Part shown: in pieces, positions 45,072 through 53,891 of the stretch
Numbering within the stretch: the first letter of the stretch is position 1
Layout: every line of letters starts with the position of its first letter
Source of the DNA: Agrobacterium vitis
GTDB taxonomy: Bacteria; Pseudomonadota; Alphaproteobacteria; Rhizobiales; Rhizobiaceae
Direction: 5' to 3'
Assembly: GCF_014926405.1 (NCBI RefSeq)
Contig: NZ_JACXXJ020000003.1
Coordinates: 62,001 to 126,000, forward strand
Length of the DNA stretch: 64,000 nucleotides
Position numbers and translations under genes: made by a program
The notes under the pieces: model-generated
What the model was told of the DNA's origin: nothing
The model's input: the letters and a program-made list of their open reading frames with translations, nothing else
Database searches by the model: none

Positions 45072-46390
45072 CCAAGCCGAGCATGACCCGGAAACTTCTC
45101 TTGTGGCTTTCCGGCGCGATTACCGTGCTTTGGCTGGTGGCGGCAAGCTGTGGCGCCATCGTCATGCAGGCTGAGTTTGGCGAGATTTTCGACAGCGCTC
45201 TGCAGGAGACCGGCGACAGGCTTTTGCCATTGGTCGTCGATGACATCATGCAGCGCGACCCGCTGAAAAGCCCCGTGCAAATCCTCAGCACTGTCGATCC
45301 CAATTCCGATGGATACCTTATCTATCAGGTGAGGGACGCAAGCGGTCGAGTGCTGATGCACTCCCATACCGAGGCAGCAGCCCCCCTGCCAGCGCCGCTG
45401 ACACCCGGTTTCTGGCAAAACGACAAATACCGGATCTATACGACCACAGCGGTCAGCGACACGATCATCGTTCAGGTGGCCGACTCGATGAAACATAGGC
45501 ATATCTCGGCTCTTGCGGCGGGTCTTGCCATGTTGCTGCCAGTGATTGCGCTCGTCCCACTCAGCGTTTTAGCCGCCTGGTTGATCATCCGCCGTTCGCT
45601 GCTTCCCGTCGAACAGTTTCGGCAGGAAATCAGCGGGAAGGACCACGGCAATCTGGTGGAAATCGACCTTAGCCCGCTGCCCAAGGAATTGCAGCCCATA
45701 GGACGTTCCGTCAATCTTCTGCTCACCCGATTACGGTCCGCTTTGGATGCCGAGCGCGAATTTACCGCAAACAGCGCCCACGAATTGCGCACCCCCATTG
45801 CCGGCGCTCTGGCGCAGACGCAATTGATGCTGTCCCAGTTGAAGGAGCCGGAAGCCCGCGCTAGGGCAAGTCAGGTTGAAACCTCGCTGCAAAAGCTTGC
45901 CAGCTTGGCGGAAAAACTGTTGCAATTGTCTCGTGCAGAAGCGGGCATCGGCTCAACCGGGCAGCCTGTCGATCTCGTACCCGTGCTCGATCTTGTCGTG
46001 GAGGATTTCCAGCGCGCCACAGGAAATGCCATTGTTTATCGCCGCCCGCCAACAGCAACCCTGCCACGCTCCGTCAGCGAAGATGCCTTTGCCATCGTCA
46101 TCCGTAACATGATCGAGAATGCTGTGCGACATGGAACACAGGGCGTGCCGGTTGAGGTGACGGTTGGCGAAGATGGCACGATCCGCGTCGTCAACGGTTC
46201 ACCGGTTTTGCCACCCGAGCAACTGGTGGCAATCCGAAAACGCTTCCAACGCGCCAATGCCACCACACCCGGATCGGGCCTCGGCTTGTCGATTATCGAG
46301 CGTTTGGCAGAGCAGATGAATGCCCGTTTTGATATCCTGTCGCCCGCCAGCGGGCGACAGGATGGATTTGAAGCCCGGATAAGGATTTAA
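45068..46390 (+). CDS. Membrane sensor histidine kinase
   Basis: A 440-residue PhoQ/QseC-like sensor. Helix 1 is residues 9-33 and helix 2 about 147-175, enclosing a roughly 110-residue periplasmic sensor domain rich in charged residues. Then come a HAMP-like linker (RRSLLPVEQFRQEI), the phosphoacceptor H238 in SAHELRTPIAGA, an N-box MIENAVRH and a G-box GSGLGLSIIERLA. The D-F-G part is weak (VNGSPVLPPEQL). Signal unknown. A 30-bp near-perfect palindrome lies inside the last codons. Confidence 0.94.
   Translation: MTKPSMTRKLLLWLSGAITVLWLVAASCGAIVMQAEFGEIFDSALQETGDRLLPLVVDDIMQRDPLKSPVQILSTVDPNSDGYLIYQVRDASGRVLMHSHTEAAAPLPAPLTPGFWQNDKYRIYTTTAVSDTIIVQVADSMKHRHISALAAGLAMLLPVIALVPLSVLAAWLIIRRSLLPVEQFRQEISGKDHGNLVEIDLSPLPKELQPIGRSVNLLLTRLRSALDAEREFTANSAHELRTPIAGALAQTQLMLSQLKEPEARARASQVETSLQKLASLAEKLLQLSRAEAGIGSTGQPVDLVPVLDLVVEDFQRATGNAIVYRRPPTATLPRSVSEDAFAIVIRNMIENAVRHGTQGVPVEVTVGEDGTIRVVNGSPVLPPEQLVAIRKRFQRANATTPGSGLGLSIIERLAEQMNARFDILSPASGRQDGFEARIRI
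46334..46363. repeat. 14-bp perfect inverted repeat in the 3' end of the kinase gene
   Basis: ATCCTGTCGCCCGC and its exact complement flank CA, within codons for DILSPASGRQD. A related TCCTGTCGCC recurs at about 46408-46417 in the start of the converging beta-glucosidase 3' end. No T-run follows, so it is not a classical terminator, although it may stop or stabilise the transcript. Confidence 0.7.
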
Positions 46391-46398
46391 GGCACCGA

Positions 46399-48870
46399 TT
46401 AGATCGTCCTGTCGCCAACAGCGCCAAGCCAGTCCTGCGGATTAGCTATGGTAATGGTGCTGCGGATGTCCTGGGCATGGGCACCGATTAGTAGCCGATA
46501 CTGACCCGCTACCGCCCGGAATGCCGCTGCATCGACATCGTAATAACTCAGGTCGCGGGGGTTGATTTCAAGGGTCACTTCGCCGCTTTCACCTGGCTCC
46601 AGGGCAATCTTGGCGAAGGCCCGCAACTCCTTCAATGGACGTTCAACGCCAGAGACAGGTGCTTGGACATAAAGCTGCACCACATCGGACCCCGCCCGTT
46701 TTCCGGTATTGGAGACCCTGACGGAGACTGTCACGCCGGATTCCGTCATTTCGGACGCGGAGGCCTTTGGCTCATCCCACTCAAAACTGGTATAGCCAAG
46801 CCCGAACCCGAAGGGGAAAAGCGGCTCGATGTTACGGCTGTCGTGATGACGGTAACCGACAAAGACCCCTTCCTCATAGCGCACATGGCCATCTTTGCCG
46901 GGATAGATCGACGGGTCATTTGTGATGGCGGAATTATCCGACAACTGCTTTGGAAACGTTTGCGGTAGACGCCCGCCCGGTTCCTGATCGCCAAACAGCA
47001 TATCGGCAACAGCATTGCCAAACTCCTGGCCGGGATACCAGACCTGAAGCACCGCCTTGACCTTTTCCAACCAAGGCATTTCAACCGGTCCACCGGTTTG
47101 CAGCACAACAATGCAATTCGGATTAACGGCGCTGACACGCTCGATCAATTCCTCCTGGCGGCCCGGCAGGCGCATATCGGGCAGATCGAGACCTTCCGTA
47201 TCCCATTGTCCCTCGCGCCCGACAAAGAGCAGCGCCACATCCGCGCCTCTTGCACATTCTACTGCTTCCATCATCGCGTCTTCACCGAGAATTCTTTCGA
47301 TGCCGAAGCGAATCGCGGTGATATGGATGCCGTATTCCTCTGGCGGTGGCGACAGGTATTCAACCTTGATTGCGTAACTACGGCCAGCCTTCATCTCCAC
47401 CGAGTGCCGAATTTCATCATTGGCGGTGCCGAAAAAATTCTCGCCGCGCTTCCAATCGGTATAGCCGTCAATGACAAGTTCTTCATCGACATATAGCTTC
47501 GCAAGGCCAGAATTGGTCATGCCCAGCAGATGCGGACCATCCTCCTGCGGCGTGAAGGTGCCGGTGAAACGCACTGAGAAATCCGTCAGAGACAGATCCG
47601 GCGAGGGCAGTTCGAACCAGAAAAACTCCCCTGTCTGCACCGCTTCCGTTGCAACAGGAGTACCCTTACAATTGATGCCCTTGAAATACTCGACAGTGAC
47701 CGGCTGCGAGAACAGCTTGACCAACCGGCTATTGCCGCAGGCCACACTGTGCTGCACATCAGCAGTGCCTTGCAAAGCCGCGCGAATGCCCTCCAGCGGG
47801 CTGATTGTATAATGTGCATTGATCTGGGCGCTGCCGCCGCCCATCACCCGGGCAACAGCCGCATTTGGCCCAATAACCGCGACACGCTTTAGGGAAGCTT
47901 TTTCCAACGGCAGGATGTTGTCATTCTTCAGAAGGACCGCACCTTCAGCGCCAATTTTGCGGATTAACGCCCGATCAGCGGGAAGATCTTCGGCATGTTC
48001 GGACAGGTCAGGCACGAATGAAAACGCCCCGACACGCTCCAGCAGAGTGAGAATGCGCCCCGCCGCTTCGCGTACCGTTTCCGGCCTGACTGCACCGGCT
48101 CGAACCGTTTGAACCAGCTTTTCACCACGATCACGAGTTGGGCCGGGCATTTCCAGATCAAGCCCGGCATTGATGGTGTCTGATGTGGAATGCGAGCCGA
48201 ACCAGTCGGACATGACAATGCCGTCAAAGCCCCATTGCTCGCGCAGCACATCCGTCAACAACCAGTTATGTTCGCTTGTATAGGTATCGTTCAGCCGGTT
48301 ATAGGAGGACATAACCGCCATAACACCCGCCTTTTTCACCGCCTGTTCGAAGGGCAGAAGATAGATTTCGCGCAAGGCGCGTTCATCGATATCCGAGGAC
48401 ATCGTCTGCCGTTCGATCTCGGATTCATTGCCGGCGAAATGCTTGATCGTGGCCGCCACACCCTGGCTCTGCACGCCTTTGATATAAGCAACAGCTAAAG
48501 CCGCCGTCAGCATCGGGTCTTCGGAATAGCATTCGAAATTGCGCCCGTTCAACCCGGACCGATGGATATTGACGGTTGGCGCGAGAAGGACGCTCGCACC
48601 CTTGCTCTTAACCTGTCCCGCCAAAGAGACACCCATCGCCTCGATAAGCGCCGGGTTCCAGGTGGCACCGAGCGCAATCGCCACGGGATAGCATGTCGCC
48701 TTGACGCCGCCAACCAGTGACCCGCCGCCGCGCGCGCCGTTTGGCCCGTCAGTCACCTTGATCTTTGGAATACCGAGCCGCTCCACCGGCACAGTGGTCC
48801 AGAAATCCGCACCTGATAGCACGGAAACCTGCTCCTCAAGGGTCATCTCATCAAGCAGATTGTCGATCAT
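46399..48870 (-). CDS. GH3 beta-glucosidase with PA14 domain, coniferin-glucosidase-like
   Basis: An 823-residue cytoplasmic (no signal peptide) glycoside hydrolase. The GH3 N-domain has DGPNGARGGG, KHFAGNESEIERQ and nucleophile D222 in VMSDWFGSHS. The GH3 C-domain is interrupted by a PA14 domain (about residues 390-545), and a fibronectin-III-like end follows. Order, length and local sequence match the Agrobacterium coniferin beta-glucosidase Cbg1 (about 818 residues), which releases coniferyl alcohol from plant glucosides. The start has AGGGAGGAG upstream. A TetR gene is divergent, with a TACC-N8-GGTA palindrome in the leader. Substrate is inferred from similarity. Confidence 0.93.
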   Translation of the reverse strand: MIDNLLDEMTLEEQVSVLSGADFWTTVPVERLGIPKIKVTDGPNGARGGGSLVGGVKATCYPVAIALGATWNPALIEAMGVSLAGQVKSKGASVLLAPTVNIHRSGLNGRNFECYSEDPMLTAALAVAYIKGVQSQGVAATIKHFAGNESEIERQTMSSDIDERALREIYLLPFEQAVKKAGVMAVMSSYNRLNDTYTSEHNWLLTDVLREQWGFDGIVMSDWFGSHSTSDTINAGLDLEMPGPTRDRGEKLVQTVRAGAVRPETVREAAGRILTLLERVGAFSFVPDLSEHAEDLPADRALIRKIGAEGAVLLKNDNILPLEKASLKRVAVIGPNAAVARVMGGGSAQINAHYTISPLEGIRAALQGTADVQHSVACGNSRLVKLFSQPVTVEYFKGINCKGTPVATEAVQTGEFFWFELPSPDLSLTDFSVRFTGTFTPQEDGPHLLGMTNSGLAKLYVDEELVIDGYTDWKRGENFFGTANDEIRHSVEMKAGRSYAIKVEYLSPPPEEYGIHITAIRFGIERILGEDAMMEAVECARGADVALLFVGREGQWDTEGLDLPDMRLPGRQEELIERVSAVNPNCIVVLQTGGPVEMPWLEKVKAVLQVWYPGQEFGNAVADMLFGDQEPGGRLPQTFPKQLSDNSAITNDPSIYPGKDGHVRYEEGVFVGYRHHDSRNIEPLFPFGFGLGYTSFEWDEPKASASEMTESGVTVSVRVSNTGKRAGSDVVQLYVQAPVSGVERPLKELRAFAKIALEPGESGEVTLEINPRDLSYYDVDAAAFRAVAGQYRLLIGAHAQDIRSTITIANPQDWLGAVGDRTI

Positions 48871-48892
48871 GTGATACTCCTCCCTATTTACC

Positions 48893-48908
48893 TACCAACT
48901 ACTCGGTA
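48893..48908. promoter_or_regulatory. Candidate TetR operator
   Basis: TACCAACTACTCGGTA is palindromic at six of eight base pairs and lies 22 bp upstream of the beta-glucosidase ATG, between it and the divergent TetR gene. Size and position fit a TetR-family operator; binding is inferred. Confidence 0.5.
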
Positions 48909-49099
48909 TTATTATTTCTCGCAAGAGATCCTGTCTGCCTTCACCCGGTTTTCGATTGAGCTCCAAAGGCGATCAGGTTCGGATTGAGCCATCACCCTTG
49001 GCCTCTTACGTTTTCGTTTGTCTTTTCAGAAAATTGGGTTCCACTTTTCCCAAGACAAGCTCTAAGGAGGGCATGCGATGCAACCTGAAAGTGAGATAA

Positions 49100-49759
49100 A
49101 TGGCAAGACAGGACATATCCGATGCAGGCCGCACTCCCGTCGATACGGTCGCAGGCCGCCGCCGGAATTCGGTGAAAGGGGCCGCGCGGCGAGAAGAAAT
49201 CCTGCAGGCTGCGCTCAACCGTTTTGCCAAGGATGGCTTTCAAAATGCTGCAATCGCAGACATTGCTGAGGATGTCGGCCTGTCTCTTCCTGGTCTTCTG
49301 CATTATTTTCCGACCAAGGTTGACCTTCTCCTGGCGATCCTGGAACGACGAGACAAAGAGACAGCGCCGGACTTAAACAAGAAAACCCCGCATTGGCGCG
49401 ATTTCCTCGGCCTATTGGTTGAGGTCACCAACCAAAACATGCAATCGGAGGGGGTTGTGCGGGCATTTTCGATCCTTAACGCCGAAAGCCTGCTTGCAGG
49501 GCACCCGGCCCAGGCGTGGTTTCACAAACGTAGCCTGCAACTGCGCCACAAACTGGCCAGCATCTTTGCAGAAGGCATTCTGAATCATGAGATCAAATCC
49601 GACATCGATCCCCAAGGGATCGCAACGGAAATTATCGGCCTGATGGACGGCTTGCAAATGCTCTGGCTGCGGCTGCCCGACAGTACAGATATGGGCGTCC
49701 TGTTTTCCGCTTATGTCGCGCGGCTGATCGCATCGATTGAGGTCGCTGAAAAGCCGTAA
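49100..49759 (+). CDS. TetR-family transcriptional regulator
   Basis: A 219-residue regulator with an N-terminal helix-turn-helix (RREEILQAALNRFAKDGFQNAAIADIAEDVGLSLPGLLHYFPTKVDLLLAIL, about residues 30-82) and a helical C-terminal ligand domain with TetR_C-like HPAQAWFHKRSLQLRHKLA. A basic tail of about 29 residues precedes the HTH. Divergent from the GH3 beta-glucosidase, so it probably represses that gene until the glucoside or aglycone is sensed. Confidence 0.92.
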   Translation: MARQDISDAGRTPVDTVAGRRRNSVKGAARREEILQAALNRFAKDGFQNAAIADIAEDVGLSLPGLLHYFPTKVDLLLAILERRDKETAPDLNKKTPHWRDFLGLLVEVTNQNMQSEGVVRAFSILNAESLLAGHPAQAWFHKRSLQLRHKLASIFAEGILNHEIKSDIDPQGIATEIIGLMDGLQMLWLRLPDSTDMGVLFSAYVARLIASIEVAEKP

Positions 49760-49918
49760 AATCGGAAGGTAAAGCTTTTCGGCAAAGCCGCAGTGTCGCT
49801 GGCGCATGCCTGCGCTCTCGACCTTTCCCCCCTGAGAGCCTATTTCTCATTTCGATTAGATGGAGGATTGCGGCGATAGCGCAGAGTCCACCATCCTCTA
49901 GGCGAAAGTTGGAAGACA

Positions 49919-50311
49919 ATGACTGAGATTGACGAGCCTCAGGGCGAATTGACATTACGCACACTTGCCATGCCAGCCGATACCAATCCCGCCGGAGATA
50001 TTTTTGGTGGCTGGGTTTTGGCACAGATGGACGCAGCCGCTGGCATCCGCTCTTCCGAGCGTGCGAAAGGCCGCACGGTCACAGCAGCGGTCAAAGAAGT
50101 CAGCTTCAAGCGGCCGGTCAAGGTCGGCGATACCGTGTGCATCTACACATCCATCAGCCACGTCGGTCGCACCTCCATGACACTCTATGTCGAATGCTGG
50201 GTCCGCAGGCAGTTTACGCAGGAGCGCCAAAAGGTCACCGACGCCCATTTCATCATGGTGGCGCTGGACGAAAAAGGCGCGCCGCGCCAGGTAGAACCGG
50301 AAGCTGTATAA
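49919..50311 (+). CDS. Acyl-CoA thioesterase, YciA/hotdog type
   Basis: A 130-residue hotdog-fold protein. Family motifs are LRTLAMPADTNPAGDIFGGWVLAQMDAAAGI (catalytic Asn/Asp region, about residues 14-44), TAAVKEVSFKRPVKVGDTVCIY and DAHFIMVALDEKG. It hydrolyses acyl-CoA thioesters and works as a multimer. GGAAG precedes the ATG. It converges with cutC, four bases apart, with no terminator between. No pathway link to neighbours is seen. Confidence 0.92.
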   Translation: MTEIDEPQGELTLRTLAMPADTNPAGDIFGGWVLAQMDAAAGIRSSERAKGRTVTAAVKEVSFKRPVKVGDTVCIYTSISHVGRTSMTLYVECWVRRQFTQERQKVTDAHFIMVALDEKGAPRQVEPEAV

Positions 50312-50315
50312 CCCA

Positions 50316-51071
50316 TCAGGGCAGAGTGCGGCAGTTTCCGATTGCCTCGGCAAGTCTGCGGACCACATCGCTGTCGGTTTGCATCTGCCCTGCCCTGGCA
50401 AAACCAAACTCGACCAGAACGGGATCAGCCTCAATCGGTACGCTGCAAGAGGCGTGAAACTCCCGCAGGCCTGCCTGCCAGAACGGCGCAATGCGATCAG
50501 GCCTCAACCCGCCACCGGGCATGATAATGATCCTGCCATCTGCGGCCTTTGAAAGCGATTTCAGTCGATCGAAACCGGCGACGACGGATTGCGCGCCACC
50601 GGACGTGAGAATTCGGCCAAATCCGAGCGCAATCGCCTGCTCCAGCGCTTCATCAAAGTCCGGCACGAGATCGAAAGCCCGGTGCAATGTCATGGCCAGG
50701 CAAGAAGCTGCCGCCGTAAGTTTGCCAAGCACCTCGAGGTCCAGCCGTCCATCAGGCAGAGACGCCCCAAGCACGACACCGGATAACCCTGCCTGCCGCG
50801 CGGCTTTGATATCCGCCACCATGACGGCGACCTCATCGGTTGAGAACACGAAACTGCCTGCCCGTGGCCGGATCATCGCAAAAACCGGAATGGGCGCCTG
50901 AGCGGCGCGCTGCATCAAACCTGATGTCGGCGTCAGCCCCCCGCAGTCAAGGGCAGCGCAAAGCTCGATCCGGTCTGCGCCACCGGAAATTGCCGCCTCC
51001 AGCCCCGCAACGGAATCGACGCAGACTTCCAGCAAACCGCTATCGTTCTTTTCTGGTTCACGTTCTGCCAT
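50316..51071 (-). CDS. cutC: CutC-family protein
   Basis: A 251-residue TIM-barrel protein of the CutC family, named for copper homeostasis though that role is disputed. Conserved stretches are LEVCVDSVAGLEAAISGGADRIELC (about residues 14-38), GGLTPTSGLM, MIRPRAGSFVFS, TLHRAFD and ILTSGGAQS, plus IMPGGGLR. CutC genes often sit in amino-sugar loci with hexosaminidases, as here, so a metabolic role is as likely as copper handling. It is the last gene of the seven-gene leftward set beginning at ridA. Confidence 0.9.
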   Translation of the reverse strand: MAEREPEKNDSGLLEVCVDSVAGLEAAISGGADRIELCAALDCGGLTPTSGLMQRAAQAPIPVFAMIRPRAGSFVFSTDEVAVMVADIKAARQAGLSGVVLGASLPDGRLDLEVLGKLTAAASCLAMTLHRAFDLVPDFDEALEQAIALGFGRILTSGGAQSVVAGFDRLKSLSKAADGRIIIMPGGGLRPDRIAPFWQAGLREFHASCSVPIEADPVLVEFGFARAGQMQTDSDVVRRLAEAIGNCRTLP

Positions 51072-51095
51072 GATGGTCTCTTCTCTGTATTCCGG

Positions 51096-52304
51096 TCATT
51101 GAGCGCCCCTGAAGGACCGTGGCTTTTCCAGCATTAGCAACAGCAAAATACCGCAAAAGCCAGCCAGGGCACCTAGCATTGCCGTGCCTGAATAATTGCT
51201 GACCCCGGTGCCGAATGCAAAGAGCAGCGAGTTCAATCCACCGCTCAAGAAGATATTCACCGCAATGAGCGAGCTACCAAGACCAGCGCGGTCGGCAATC
51301 AGGTTTTGCAGATAGGTAATCGGCACGCTGATGATCGCCGCCGCCCCGAAACCGGCAATGCCTGAGAGCAGATAGACATGTTCTGGCCGCGAGGCGAGTC
51401 CGAGGCCCAGCAGATAGACGCAATAGATCAGCGAACCGGCAACAAGCGTCGCCACACTGGAGGTTTTGCGCTCCACCCAGCCCCAGAACAGAATGAAGAC
51501 GATTTCCAGAAAGGCGACGATACCGACGATAATACCGACATCGCCGGTCGTGCCATGTGCTGGCCCGGTCATGACAAGGGGCAGCACGACGCCGTTCATT
51601 TGCAGCATGGCGGTGATCAGCGCGATGGCGCCAAGCCGCAACAATAATCCTGGCGAAGCGATTTTCGACAAGGATGAAAAAAACGCCAGACTTGCGGAGG
51701 GTTCGGCCCGTGCCTCCGCCTTCGGCAACCAGACCAGAAACAGCAAGAAGCAGGCGAGTCCGCCAAGGCTGGCAAACAAAAAGGCAGGCAACATGCTTTT
51801 CTGACCTGCCAGAAAGAAACCGACCAGGCCGGGTACCAAGACCCAGGAGGCCGAGATAATTGCCCGCACCCCGGAATTGACTGCAATCAACTCACGAACC
51901 GGCATATCCTTTGATGCGGCCCGCACATTGGCAAATATCAGCGAATTCAACGCATTATAAACCGGCAGCAACACCAGCGCCGAGGCGACGAAAATGATCT
52001 GGTTCGGTTCGAGAAACACCACCCCATAACCGACCACGCCAAACAAGCTGACGATCACCATGGGCATGCGGAAATGCCCAAGCCTATCCGCCAATATCCC
52101 CACGGCAACGCTGGCGGCGACATTGACGCAGGACGCGATGAAAATCAGCAGCGAGTAATGTGCATTGCTCAATCCCAACTCGTGTATGCCGATGATCGAC
52201 ATATAGGGAGCCGTGGTCGCACCGGACAAGCCGAAGAAGAAAATCGCAATCGCGCTAATCCGGATACCCGGATTGGCGGCGATTATGGAGAGGACTGGCG
52301 GCAT
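51096..52304 (-). CDS. MFS transporter, sugar-efflux (Set)-like
   Basis: A major-facilitator protein of about 402 residues with twelve predicted helices. Features include the SGATTAPYMSIIGIHELGLSNAHYSL segment after helix 1, the motif-A-like loop GILADRLGHFRMP between helices 2 and 3, and a central cytoplasmic loop near WLPKAEARAEP. It resembles SetA-type sugar transporters. Direction and substrate are unknown; its place beside a hexosaminidase and CutC suggests a sugar or amino sugar. The start is uncertain: 52304 (MPPVLS) precedes the first helix, a GTG at 52355 is also open, and neither has a good ribosome site. Confidence 0.82.
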   Translation of the reverse strand: MPPVLSIIAANPGIRISAIAIFFFGLSGATTAPYMSIIGIHELGLSNAHYSLLIFIASCVNVAASVAVGILADRLGHFRMPMVIVSLFGVVGYGVVFLEPNQIIFVASALVLLPVYNALNSLIFANVRAASKDMPVRELIAVNSGVRAIISASWVLVPGLVGFFLAGQKSMLPAFLFASLGGLACFLLFLVWLPKAEARAEPSASLAFFSSLSKIASPGLLLRLGAIALITAMLQMNGVVLPLVMTGPAHGTTGDVGIIVGIVAFLEIVFILFWGWVERKTSSVATLVAGSLIYCVYLLGLGLASRPEHVYLLSGIAGFGAAAIISVPITYLQNLIADRAGLGSSLIAVNIFLSGGLNSLLFAFGTGVSNYSGTAMLGALAGFCGILLLLMLEKPRSFRGAQ

Positions 52305-52413
52305 GAACGCGCTATCTTTGTAAAAACAAGCTGCCGCTGGCTTCACCGGCGGCACCTTTGAGGAATGAGATCGCTTATCTCTCGTTTAAAGTTTGCCTGG
52401 GGGTCTGACGGAT

Positions 52414-53880
52414 TCAATATGAACCTGAACGATTATCGCTACCCGTCCACCGTGCTGAGGTCACCGCTTGCGGCTGGTAGTCGAAATCCTTGACGAAGGG
52501 ATAGATCGGTTGTTTGCGGCGCTTGCTCGGCAAGGCTTCGATATCCTGGTTGATGACCCCATCGGTCAGCGCCATCAGGTTCGGATTGGAAATTGGCTGA
52601 AGCTCGGGAGAAAGATAGCCCGACTTTACCACCAGCAACCGCACCGTTTTCGGATCAATGCCATGCCGGGTGAAATCGGCGAGATTGTGGTAGGGCCTGC
52701 GCTTACTGGCGAGAATAAGGGTAATACCACCAATTTTGACGATGGCCTGGCGCTCCGTCGCCACACCCGGATCATCCAGTCGAAGCACCTCGCAATCAAC
52801 CTCAACCGACGGGCTTGCCGGATCGAGTGATCCACCGACCTTCAGCGCCAATTTCGCCCCCACGCCCGCAGAAAAACAGGCATCGACGGCGGGCTTGTCG
52901 GTCATCCCGCCAATCACCGCCCCGTCGAAATCGCGGGCAATCAATGCCGCCAGGACATCGGCGCGGTCGCCAACTCCACCGCCGGTGGGGTTGTCGCCCG
53001 AGTCAGCGAGAATAATTGGCCGGGTCCGGGTCGTTTCGGCTATGTCGAGTATATCATTCAGTGCCCCCGTCACCGGACCGAACCGGAAGGCTTGGCGCGC
53101 CTCCCAGTAAGATCGGGCAATCTCTTCAGCCACCTTTTGCGCCTCGCTTCGATCCACACCAGTAACCACAGCACAGGCAGTGGCGCGGGGCTCGTCGGCC
53201 CAGACATAACCAACCATCAGATTAGTATCCCATATGCCTGAGCGCTGATCGTGCTTCGGCAATTGCGAATAAAGGCTTTTGGCTGGCTCGTCTTCAGTAG
53301 AGGTTCGTTCTCCGGGAAGAAGAACCGGCACAGGCGCCCAGGCGACACCGGGCGTCTCGCCAGTCCGCAGCGCCTTTACCAACATGTCCCAGGCCCGGAC
53401 CATGGTTTCGCGCACATCGATATGCGGCGCGGTCCGGTAACCGGCGAAAATATCCAGCTGATCGATGATTTTCTGAGTAACATTGCCATGCAGATCGTAA
53501 CTTGCCGCAACCGTGCAATCCGGTCCAACCACCGCGCGGGCAGCCGAAATCCAGTCACCCTCGGCATCGTCCATGCCCTCGACATTCATGGCGCCATGCA
53601 TGGCGAGATAGAGCCCGTCCAGCGGCAGAACGGCCTGTAACCGTTCCAGGAACTCGGCCTTGAAAGTCTCATAAGTCTGGCGCGAAACTGGGCCGCCCGG
53701 GACGGCGCGGGCATGTAGCAAGGGAAAAGCTTTGAACCCATCCGCGCCAAGAAAGCTGAAATAATCGGCACCTAAGAGATCGTCACCGCGCAGCACGCGA
53801 AAATCCTCGATCTGCATCAAAACCGGCGATGACGTACTGCATTCCGTGTGAATGCCACCAACGGCAATTCGAAGTTCCAT
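52414..53880 (-). CDS. M81-family metallopeptidase (MlrC-like), copy 1
   Basis: A 488-residue MlrC/DUF1485 protein. Its relative MlrC hydrolyses the linearised microcystin fragments in Sphingomonas; natural substrates of most members are unknown. Conserved zinc-site regions are LAMHGAMNVEGMDDAEGD (about residues 92-109) and ASYDLHGNVT (about 125-134). DSGDNPTGGGVGDRADVL is the strongest family signature (about 296-313), and YLSPELQPISN lies in the C-terminal domain. A second member is encoded at 58.5-60.0 kb in the same cluster. AAGGAAA precedes the ATG; 11 bp separate it from the GH20 gene. Confidence 0.9.
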   Translation of the reverse strand: MELRIAVGGIHTECSTSSPVLMQIEDFRVLRGDDLLGADYFSFLGADGFKAFPLLHARAVPGGPVSRQTYETFKAEFLERLQAVLPLDGLYLAMHGAMNVEGMDDAEGDWISAARAVVGPDCTVAASYDLHGNVTQKIIDQLDIFAGYRTAPHIDVRETMVRAWDMLVKALRTGETPGVAWAPVPVLLPGERTSTEDEPAKSLYSQLPKHDQRSGIWDTNLMVGYVWADEPRATACAVVTGVDRSEAQKVAEEIARSYWEARQAFRFGPVTGALNDILDIAETTRTRPIILADSGDNPTGGGVGDRADVLAALIARDFDGAVIGGMTDKPAVDACFSAGVGAKLALKVGGSLDPASPSVEVDCEVLRLDDPGVATERQAIVKIGGITLILASKRRPYHNLADFTRHGIDPKTVRLLVVKSGYLSPELQPISNPNLMALTDGVINQDIEALPSKRRKQPIYPFVKDFDYQPQAVTSARWTGSDNRSGSY

Positions 53881-53891
53881 GTCCGATTTCC

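Noticed and set aside
46334..46363. Rho-independent terminator in the kinase gene
   Set aside because: No T-run on either side and it lies within coding sequence.
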